Shown here piece after piece: positions 57,091 to 62,973 of a stretch of 64,000 bases of DNA. How positions within the stretch are numbered: position 1 is the stretch's first letter; every line of letters begins with the position of its first letter. The notes below the pieces were generated by a model. The model made no database searches, had not been told where the DNA came from, and saw nothing but the letters and a program-made list of their open reading frames with translations. A program made the translations under genes and the position numbers. Origin of the DNA: an uncultured Sunxiuqinia sp. (lineage in GTDB: Bacteria > Bacteroidota > Bacteroidia > Bacteroidales > Prolixibacteraceae); NCBI RefSeq assembly GCF_947495665.1, contig NZ_CANLZV010000001.1, forward strand, positions 124,001-188,000, written 5' to 3'.

Positions 57091-57522
57091 ATGGTACAAA
57101 GGACAAATGGGCATACAGTTTCTGAGTTAACTGCCCATATTGTGTGGTCAACAAAATATCGGTATTCAGTACTCACCGGAGATATCAAGGTTCGCTGTCG
57201 TTCAATCTTGATTCAAATATGCGAATCAGAGGATGTAGTAATCTTGAAAGGCGTAGTCTCATCCGATCATATTCACATGCATATCAGTTATCGACCTTCT
57301 CAAAACATTAGCGACTTGGTAAAGAAATTCAAGGGGCGAACATCACGAAAGTTGCAACAAGAATTCCCATCATTAGGGAAAAAGTATTGGGGTCGTCATT
57401 TTTGGGCGATAGGTTTTGGTTGTTGGAGTTCAGGAAATATAACGGATGAGATGGTTAATGCCTATTTGGAACATCACAGAAAGCCCGAAGACCAAGATAA
57501 TTCAAATTTCATCCTAGAATAG
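57091..57522 (+). CDS. tnpA: IS200-type Y1 transposase TnpA
   Basis: 143 residues, normal size for IS200 TnpA. The HUH metal motif is in SSDHIHMHISYRPSQ; the Y1 catalytic tyrosine is in the C-terminal helix NITDEMVNAYLEHH. Also conserved: HIVWSTKYRYSVL near residue 16 and the KYWGRHFWAIGFGCWSSG stretch. Single-strand transposase acting on hairpin ends. No TnpB accessory gene. All key residues are present, so the element may still be mobile. Confidence 0.95.
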   Translation: MVQRTNGHTVSELTAHIVWSTKYRYSVLTGDIKVRCRSILIQICESEDVVILKGVVSSDHIHMHISYRPSQNISDLVKKFKGRTSRKLQQEFPSLGKKYWGRHFWAIGFGCWSSGNITDEMVNAYLEHHRKPEDQDNSNFILE

Positions 57523-57540
57523 TTGAAAAGAGATCTAAAG

Positions 57541-57593
57541 AATGACTTTCAGTCATTCTGATCGTAACAAACCTATGGACTTTCAGTCCATAG
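57541..57593 (+). other. Paired right-end hairpins of the IS element
   Basis: Two perfect hairpins with loop TTC, at 57541-57557 (7-bp stem) and 57573-57593 (9-bp stem). Both contain the same core GACTTTCAGTC, repeated with 34-nt spacing. Likely part of the transposase recognition site at the right end. Confidence 0.7.
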
Positions 57594-57610
57594 TGGTTAA
57601 GTTGTTTTAT

Positions 57611-58582
57611 GGCGATCGCAAAGTTTTGGCCGATTGTTATGACAACATCAAACAGTATGTTGACTACATTGATACGAACTGGCCTTCCGGTATTACCGAC
57701 TGGGGGCTGGGCGACTGGGTGCCGGTAAAATCAAAAGCACCCAAGGAGTTTACTTCAACAGCCTACTACTATGCGGACGTTGTTATTTTGTCCAAGGCAG
57801 CCAAACTTTTAGGGAAAGAGGGCGATTATCAGAAGTACCAGCGCTTGGCCGAAAAGATCAGGCAGGCACTGAATGCGAAGTACCTTGATCGTGAAAAAGG
57901 GATTTATGGTAGCGGCTTGCAGACCGAATTGAGTGTGGCACTCTACTGGGGGCTGGTGCCGGAGGAGTTGGTTGCGAAAGTAGCTGTAAACCTGGCTAAA
58001 CGAGTGGAAGCGGATAATAAGCATTTGGATGTGGGCTTGTTGGGAACGAAAACAATCCTGAATGCTTTGAGCGAGAATGGCTATGCTGACCTGGCCTATG
58101 AGCTTGCTACACAAGAGGATTTCCCGTCGTGGGGCTGGTGGATTGTCAATGGTGCCACAACTTTTTATGAAAACTGGCCACTGGATGCCCAAAGTTATAT
58201 TTCAATGAATCACATCATGTTTGGAGAAGTTAATGCCTGGTATTACAAAGGCTTAGGCGGGATTTTTCCGGATGAACAACAACCAGGATTCAAGAACATT
58301 ATTCTGAAACCAAATTTTGTAAAGGGGTTAACCTTTTTCAATGCCAGTCATGAAGGGCCTTATGGCGAGATTGTTTCAGCGTGGAAACGGGATGGCCGAA
58401 AAATAAGCTATCAGGTTCGTGTGCCTGCTAACAGTACAGCAACACTTTACCTGGAATCGGATAATGTTATGGAGAATGGGAAATCGATTACCCGCAATGA
58501 GCTTCTGAAAGTAGTAAAATCGGAAGGCGGAGGGTTGAGGATTTCATTGATGCCCGGAGAATACGATTTTACAATTCGGTAA
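57611..58582 (+). pseudogene. GH78 alpha-L-rhamnosidase, 3' part, after the IS element
   Basis: Continues the frame of the 55292-57016 fragment with GDRKVLADCYDNIKQYVDYI, aligning with the paralogue's EEHYPAMKKYLEYL region. Carries the second half of the barrel with candidate base Glu762 (GATTFYENWPLDAQ, numbering of the joined protein) and the C-terminal beta-sandwich. In-frame ATGs at 57542 and 57575 in the right end of the IS could allow translation of this half alone, but it would lack the acid residues and a signal peptide. Confidence 0.92.
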
Positions 58583-58587
58583 TCAAA

Positions 58588-58839
58588 ATGGGAGGCGAGG
58601 TAGTTACATGCTGCTTTTGGTCCAACGCCCAGGTTAACCAATATGCTTTGGGCATGAATGTGGTGGGACCAGGATGTTCCAAAATAGAACTTGAGCCTCA
58701 CTTGGGGGATCTGACTTGGGTGAAAGGTACTTTCCCGACTCCTTACGGTGTGGTTGAGAGTGAGCACCGAAAGCAGGCTGACGGAACAATTGCCACCAGT
58801 TTTGAGGCCTACGAGGAAGTCACAGTCATTTTGAAGTAG
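58588..58839 (+). pseudogene. C-terminal remnant of a further GH78-type gene
   Basis: About 83 codons that read as the C-terminal sandwich of a rhamnosidase-like enzyme (SKIELEPHLGDLTWVKGTFP then TPYGVVESEHRK). It starts 5 bp after the stop of the interrupted gene with no barrel in front of it, so it is best read as a deletion relic of a fourth tandem GH78-like gene. It lacks a signal peptide; an intact function is unlikely. Confidence 0.65.
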
Positions 58840-59012
58840 TTTTTTGAGTCATTCAGAAAGAATTGTCGGTTGGGGAAATAACCTTTCTGATGCTTCATAG
58901 CGTCTTTGTGGCGGTTGAAGTAGGAATGAGGAACGGAAGCATTTCTCAGGTACGTAATTTTTTCCGCATAATTCAGATATATCGGATTTCAGCTTGTGGT
59001 TAATACCATAAA

Positions 59013-59052
59013 AAAAGAGAGTCAAAATCGGGTGTGATTTTGACTCTCTTTT
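59013..59052 (-). terminator. Terminator of the SRP RNA-tRNA operon
   Basis: A 13-bp perfect stem GAGAGTCAAAATC / GATTTTGACTCTC (59017-59029 with 59036-59048), 6-nt loop, flanked by A and T runs on both sides, so it can work in both directions. Sits 5 bp below the tRNA-Arg 3' end. Confidence 0.85.
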
Positions 59053-59056
59053 CGAG

Positions 59057-59130
59057 TGAACCTGAAGGGATTCGAACCCCTAACCTCCTGATCCGTAGTC
59101 AGGTGCTCTATCCAATTAAGCTACAAGTCC
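59057..59130 (-). tRNA. tRNA-Arg(ACG)
   Basis: Cloverleaf readable on the minus strand: acceptor GGACTTG / CAGGTTC, anticodon loop CTACGGA with anticodon ACG (read as ICG), T arm GGTTCGAATCC. Last tRNA of the operon, followed by a strong terminator. Confidence 0.92.
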
Positions 59131-59418
59131 GTTTCAATTGAGGTGCAAATATAGCATATTTTTGGATAAACAATGGACTGAATTAAAAATTTTAAAACCG
59201 AAAGTCAGTCCGGTTGGTGTACTCTTTTGAAAATCTATTTGTTCCGTCGAAAAAAAAGATTCGAAATTTATGGGTCAGGAGATGGATTTTAGTGTATCCT
59301 AGAGAAACAGGAGCCTGCAAGCATTGGATTAGTCTCTCTCAGCTGCTTAAAATTTGTCTTCTCAACTTGATTTTTCATGCAGTTTCTTGGTTGGAGAATT
59401 TCGTATAAAGGCACAAAA
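59131..59418. other. Gene-free stretch between tRNA-Arg and tRNA-Gly (288 bp)
   Basis: No gene. It separates tRNA-Arg from the rest of the array and is preceded (in transcription) by a terminator-like hairpin, so tRNA-Arg may need its own promoter or read-through. Confidence 0.5.
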
Positions 59419-59450
59419 AAAGGTTGTCAAAAATGAATTGACAACCTTTA
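59413..59450 (-). terminator. Hairpin terminator between tRNA-Gly and tRNA-Arg
   Basis: Stem AAAGGTTGTCAA (59419-59430) with TTGACAACCTTT (59438-59449), 7-nt loop; on the minus strand the stem is followed by a T run (A tract at 59415-59420). Would end most transcripts of the tRNA array here. Confidence 0.75.
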
Positions 59451-59456
59451 AATCTG

Positions 59457-59529
59457 AGCGGGAGACGAGATTCAAACTCGCGACCCTTAGCTTGGAAGGC
59501 TAATGCTCTATCAGCTGAGCTACTCCCGC
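59457..59529 (-). tRNA. tRNA-Gly(TCC), copy 2
   Basis: Minus strand: acceptor GCGGGAG / CTCCCGC, anticodon loop CTTCCAA with anticodon TCC. Identical to the copy at 59875-59947. Confidence 0.93.
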
Positions 59530-59574
59530 AAATACTGAAATTCCAAAGATTTGATCTTGAAATTTCTCATGTTG

Positions 59575-59657
59575 TGGGGAGAGCAGGATTCGAACCTACG
59601 AAGTCATAAGACAGCAGATTTACAGTCTGCCCCAGTTGGCCACTTTGGTATCTCCCC
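59575..59657 (-). tRNA. tRNA-Tyr(GTA), copy 2
   Basis: Minus strand: 83-nt class II tRNA with a long variable arm; acceptor GGGGAGA / TCTCCCC, anticodon loop CTGTAAA, anticodon GTA. Identical to the copy at 60014-60096. Confidence 0.93.
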
Positions 59658-59722
59658 AAACTATTATTTTAGAACGTTTTCCTGTTGCCAGTTTTTTATT
59701 CCAGTTGAATGTTCAACTGTTG

Positions 59723-59796
59723 AGCCGAATCTCAGATTCGAACTGAGGACCCCGAGATTACAAATCACGTGCTCTGGCCAACTGAGCTAATTCGGC
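59723..59796 (-). tRNA. tRNA-Thr(TGT), copy 2
   Basis: Minus strand: acceptor GCCGAAT / ATTCGGC, anticodon loop TTTGTAA, anticodon TGT. Identical to the copy at 60162-60235. Confidence 0.93.
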
Positions 59797-59840
59797 AAAA
59801 AACGCAAAAACTGCGTTTCAATGTATTCTGTCAAAGAAAA

Positions 59841-59869
59841 AGGCTGTCCAATTAAATTGGCAAGCCTAA
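59841..59869 (-). other. Imperfect hairpin between the two tRNA triplets
   Basis: AGGCT..CCAATT pairs with AATTGG..AGCCT with an internal 2-nt bulge on both sides. Terminator-like or processing hairpin; weaker than the one at 59413-59450. Confidence 0.45.
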
Positions 59870-59874
59870 ACTTG

Positions 59875-59947
59875 AGCGGGAGACGAGATTCAAACTCGCG
59901 ACCCTTAGCTTGGAAGGCTAATGCTCTATCAGCTGAGCTACTCCCGC
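59875..59947 (-). tRNA. tRNA-Gly(TCC), copy 1
   Basis: Same sequence as 59457-59529. Third tRNA of the first Thr-Tyr-Gly triplet. Confidence 0.93.
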
Positions 59948-60013
59948 AAATACTGAAAATTCAAATTCCATGTTTTCAATTCGAAACAATGGATTCTAAA
60001 ATTTTCGATGTTG

Positions 60014-60096
60014 TGGGGAGAGCAGGATTCGAACCTACGAAGTCATAAGACAGCAGATTTACAGTCTGCCCCAGTTGGCCACTTTGGTATCTCCCC
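60014..60096 (-). tRNA. tRNA-Tyr(GTA), copy 1
   Basis: Same sequence as 59575-59657. Lies 439 bp from its duplicate, the same offset as the Thr pair. Confidence 0.93.
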
Positions 60097-60161
60097 AAAC
60101 TATTTTTAAGAACGTTTTCCTGTTGCCAGGTTTTTATTTCCAGTTGAATGTTCAACTGTTG

Positions 60162-60235
60162 AGCCGAATCTCAGATTCGAACTGAGGACCCCGAGATTAC
60201 AAATCACGTGCTCTGGCCAACTGAGCTAATTCGGC
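60162..60235 (-). tRNA. tRNA-Thr(TGT), copy 1
   Basis: Same sequence as 59723-59796. Its 5' end is only a few nt from the end of the SRP RNA, so its maturation by RNase P would also set the SRP RNA 3' region. Confidence 0.93.
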
Positions 60236-60237
60236 AG

Positions 60238-60338
60238 GTGGGTAAGCTACCTGTGTCGCACCGCTACAACCACCTACCCTTGCTGCCTTCCGACCCTGGG
60301 GGGATTCAGCGGGAGCTGGTCGCACAGGACTTACCCGG
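60238..60338 (-). ncRNA. ffs: Small SRP RNA (4.5S RNA)
   Basis: On the minus strand the apical domain GGGTCGGAAGGCAGCAAGGG carries the SRP54/Ffh-binding loops (GGAAG and AGCA). It is closed by a long pairing of GGGTAAGTCCTGTGCGACCA with TGCGACACAGGTAGCTTACC. About 100 nt, the usual small bacterial form without the Alu domain. Ends are approximate: the 5' end is set by the promoter and the 3' end by the adjoining tRNA-Thr. Confidence 0.9.
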
Positions 60339-60341
60339 CGA

Positions 60342-60372
60342 CAAAAGTAGAAAAAATTGTATTCCCAACAAA
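60342..60372 (-). promoter_or_regulatory. Promoter of the SRP RNA-tRNA operon
   Basis: Minus strand: TTTG at 60372-60369, 19-nt spacer, TACTTTTG at 60349-60342, a full Bacteroidota promoter. Start expected near 60336, at the CCGGG that opens the SRP RNA. Confidence 0.85.
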
Positions 60373-60374
60373 CG

Positions 60375-60404
60375 AAAGTTGCGGGCGAACGCAACTTTTT
60401 TTCG
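60375..60404 (+). other. Hairpin with T run between ffs promoter and DUF4199 gene
   Basis: AAAGTTGCG / CGCAACTTT (60375-60383 with 60390-60398) followed by Ts on the plus strand, so it has terminator form, yet no plus-strand gene precedes it for 1.5 kb. It could block antisense transcription into the DUF4199 gene. Confidence 0.5.
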
Positions 60405-60513
60405 CCCGGTTTTCTAACCAATTATTGATCAGCGATATCTTTTGAAATATTTTTTCGAATAATTTCTTTAAACAAAACAAGCGCGCTGTAAAGTGTACTT
60501 GTGAAAAATCCAA

Positions 60514-60521
60514 TATATTTG
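60514..60521 (+). promoter_or_regulatory. Candidate -7 box for the DUF4199-GT2 operon
   Basis: TATATTTG fits TAnnTTTG and ends 26 nt before the ATG at 60548. No -33 TTTG at the usual distance was found. Confidence 0.35.
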
Positions 60522-60547
60522 TCTGGTACCAATAAATCATATTAATC

Positions 60548-61099
60548 ATGGAAGAAAAATCGACTTTTTGGAAATCGGCAATGACCTATGGTATTTACTT
60601 GGCTGTTGCACTTATCTTTTACAACGTTATTCTTTATGTAACGGGTGAAAACATGAATACAACCCTGGGATTAGTTACCTGGTTGATTATGGGGGTTGGC
60701 ATTTACTTGTGTCAAAAAGGCTACAGAGATAAAGAGTTAGACGGATCTATTGAGTATAGCAAGGCCCTGGGGTTTGGTGTTTCGGTGATGCTGTTTGCCG
60801 GTGTATTAAACGCTTTGTACTCGGTCATTTTAATGAAGATTGATCCCAGTATTATGGACCAGGTGCGGATTTTGCAGGAAGAAGCCATGATGAAGCAAGG
60901 CTTGTCTGATGAGCAGATTGAAGCGGCCGGAGAAATGATGACTCGCTTTCAAAGCCCCTTGATTATTGTCCTTTCAAGTTTGTTTACCTTCGCGTTTATT
61001 GGATTTATTATATCTTTGATCACTTCCATTTTCATAAAAAGAAAGTCAGACGAAAACGCTTTTGATGAGGCGATGGGGGAAGTTAAATCTGAAGATTAG
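60548..61099 (+). CDS. DUF4199 membrane protein
   Basis: 183 residues. Four membrane segments (about 12-32, 40-58, 75-97, 140-165) with a helical amphipathic stretch MDQVRILQEEAMMKQGLSDE between the third and fourth, as in the DUF4199 family of Bacteroidota. Function unknown. The stop is 6 bp before the GT2 gene; in this phylum such genes commonly precede a DPM1-like glycosyltransferase. Confidence 0.85.
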   Translation: MEEKSTFWKSAMTYGIYLAVALIFYNVILYVTGENMNTTLGLVTWLIMGVGIYLCQKGYRDKELDGSIEYSKALGFGVSVMLFAGVLNALYSVILMKIDPSIMDQVRILQEEAMMKQGLSDEQIEAAGEMMTRFQSPLIIVLSSLFTFAFIGFIISLITSIFIKRKSDENAFDEAMGEVKSED

Positions 61100-61105
61100 T
61101 AAAAT

Positions 61106-62059
61106 ATGAATATTTCCGTAGTTATTCCTTTGTTTAATGAAGAAGAGTCGTTGCCTGAATTGGCTAAATGGATTAAACGGGTGATGGATGCTAACCAGTT
61201 TAGCTATGAAATTATCTTTGTTGATGATGGCAGCACCGATTTATCCTGGAAGGTGATTCAGGATTTGCACCAGGGAAACCGGCAAATAAAGGGCATTAAA
61301 TTCAGGAGGAACTACGGAAAATCTGCTGCACTGTATGCCGGCTTTGCGACTACTGCGGGCGATGTGGTGATAACCATGGATGCCGACTTGCAGGATAATC
61401 CGGAAGAAATTCCGGAAATGTACCGGATGGTTGTGGAAGACAATTTCGATTTGGTTTCGGGCTGGAAAAAGAAACGCTATGACCCGGTTTTATCGAAAAA
61501 TATTCCAAGTAAGTTTTACAACTGGATTGCCCGCAAGGCCACCGGGATTAAGATTCATGATTTCAATTGTGGACTGAAAGCTTACCGAAGCCAGGTCGTT
61601 AAATCCATCGAGGTGTATGGCGAAATGCACCGTTATATTCCTATTCTGGCGAAATGGGCCGGATTTAAACGAATTGGCGAAAAAGTGGTAAAACACCAGG
61701 AACGAAAATATGGTGTAACCAAGTTTGGAATTGAGCGGTTTATTCGTGGCCCGCTTGACTTGCTATCCGTGATTTTCATTTCACGTTTCAGTAAAAAGCC
61801 CATGCATTTTTTTGGCGTGTTGGGCTCGCTGGTGTTTCTGGTCGGTTTGATTTCCACCATTACCGTGGGCGTGAATAAACTGGTAGCGCTTGCTGAGCAG
61901 GTTCCTGCTCCTCGGGTAACCGACACCCCTTATTTTTTTCTGGCATTGACTGCCATGATTATCGGGACCCAATTGTTTTTGGCCGGGTTCATTGGTGAGC
62001 TGGTATCGCGCAATGCTTCGGAACGAAACAAATACCTGGTAGAAGATACCTTGGAATAA
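61106..62059 (+). CDS. DPM1/GtrB-like family 2 glycosyltransferase
   Basis: 317 residues. GT-A domain 1-220: VVIPLFNEEESLPELAKWI, IFVDDGSTDLSWKVI, and the metal site MDADLQDNPEEIP near 92-104. C-terminal membrane pair at about 235-265 and 275-305. This plan fits polyprenyl-phosphate sugar transferases that make Und-P-linked sugar donors for periplasmic modification. Co-transcribed with the DUF4199 gene. Confidence 0.93.
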   Translation: MNISVVIPLFNEEESLPELAKWIKRVMDANQFSYEIIFVDDGSTDLSWKVIQDLHQGNRQIKGIKFRRNYGKSAALYAGFATTAGDVVITMDADLQDNPEEIPEMYRMVVEDNFDLVSGWKKKRYDPVLSKNIPSKFYNWIARKATGIKIHDFNCGLKAYRSQVVKSIEVYGEMHRYIPILAKWAGFKRIGEKVVKHQERKYGVTKFGIERFIRGPLDLLSVIFISRFSKKPMHFFGVLGSLVFLVGLISTITVGVNKLVALAEQVPAPRVTDTPYFFLALTAMIIGTQLFLAGFIGELVSRNASERNKYLVEDTLE

Positions 62060-62063
62060 GCGC

Positions 62064-62918
62064 TCAAAAATCGTCTTCGTTCGGTGTCCAGTAGGGAACC
62101 TGATTCTCTGAGAAGTGAATGGGCACACCTTTGATAAAGCTTGTCATCCATTCGGATAGGTAGGCCATGCCTGCTTCTTCTGACTTAAGATGCCCCAAAA
62201 AGATAACCGCTTTGGGTTTGCCTTGCATCACCGCATCATTGATGTACTGATAGGTTTCCCATTCTTGTGCTTCGCCGGCAATAATTACATCAACATCTTG
62301 TAGCAGGGCAATTTGCCGTTTGGCTCCGGGAGCTCCAAGAGCCAACCCAATTTTAGAGACTTCAAGAGCGGGATCGCCAATGACGCGAATTCCCGGTATT
62401 TCAAACACCGACTGAAGTTTATGGGCCAGGTCTTTCAAGGACTGACTTTGGGTTTTCACCAGGTTTATATGATTGGCTACCGTTTGATTGGCCCAGCCCA
62501 GCTTATCAAGCATGCCAACATAAATGCCGTCGGGCTGATGGCGGTGCCAATGATCATGAAAGCGCCAGATGATTAATTCATGGGCTTTGATGTAAGCCAG
62601 TTTATCTTGCAACACCGGGTCATACTGCAAATCTTTCGTTTCATCCAAATGATTGTAAAAGACGGGTTCGTGCGTAATAATGAGGTTACAGTTTTTAGCC
62701 ACGGCCTCCTGCAGAACCTGCATGTCGGCAAACATGCAACAAAGCACACCGGTAACCTGCTCGTTAGGATCACCACTTTTAAAGGTGTCAACCGTTTCGT
62801 TAGCCCAGTCACAGGATAGCTGGTTTTTTAACTGATCAATGATTTGTTGGGCTGTTTGGCCCTGAGTAGTCAGACTGAAAAGGGTAGCCAGCAGAAAAAG
62901 GAATATTCGTGAAACCAT
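62064..62918 (-). CDS. Exported Nif3-like metal-binding protein
   Basis: 284 residues. Signal peptide MVSRIFLFLLATLFSLTTQG. The Nif3 dinuclear metal site is recognisable: HEPVFYNH near residue 84 (in place of HHPxxF), HDHWHRHQPDG, GEAQEWE near 213 and GHLKSEEAG near 240. Family members are mostly cytoplasmic hexamers of uncertain function (GTP cyclohydrolase-like fold); a secreted member is atypical. Converges with the GT2 gene with 4 bp between stops. Confidence 0.85.
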   Translation of the reverse strand: MVSRIFLFLLATLFSLTTQGQTAQQIIDQLKNQLSCDWANETVDTFKSGDPNEQVTGVLCCMFADMQVLQEAVAKNCNLIITHEPVFYNHLDETKDLQYDPVLQDKLAYIKAHELIIWRFHDHWHRHQPDGIYVGMLDKLGWANQTVANHINLVKTQSQSLKDLAHKLQSVFEIPGIRVIGDPALEVSKIGLALGAPGAKRQIALLQDVDVIIAGEAQEWETYQYINDAVMQGKPKAVIFLGHLKSEEAGMAYLSEWMTSFIKGVPIHFSENQVPYWTPNEDDF

Positions 62919-62973
62919 GGTTGTTGATTTTTAGGTTCTACGAAAATACGTTTTTCAGCTGGCCCCGAAAAGT

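Larger units (their letters stand above)
57017..57610 (+). mobile_element. IS200/IS605-family insertion (about 594 bp)
   Basis: The boundaries are set by the reading frame of the host gene: deleting 57017-57610 restores it. The 9-mer TTGTTTTAT is present at both junctions (57008-57016 and 57602-57610), so the ends could shift by up to 9 nt. One open gene, a Y1 transposase. Hairpins flank it: TAGCTT/AAGCTA on the left (57063-57080), and on the right AATGACT/AGTCATT (57541-57557) and CTATGGACT/AGTCCATAG (57573-57593). Subterminal hairpins instead of terminal inverted repeats are normal for this family. Confidence 0.88.

Noticed and set aside
50079-58839. Complete polysaccharide utilisation locus
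   Set aside because: No SusC/SusD pair, no hybrid two-component or ECF regulator in the window.
60375-60404. Terminator of a plus-strand transcript
   Set aside because: Form is right, but no plus-strand gene precedes it for 1.5 kb; listed only as a hairpin.
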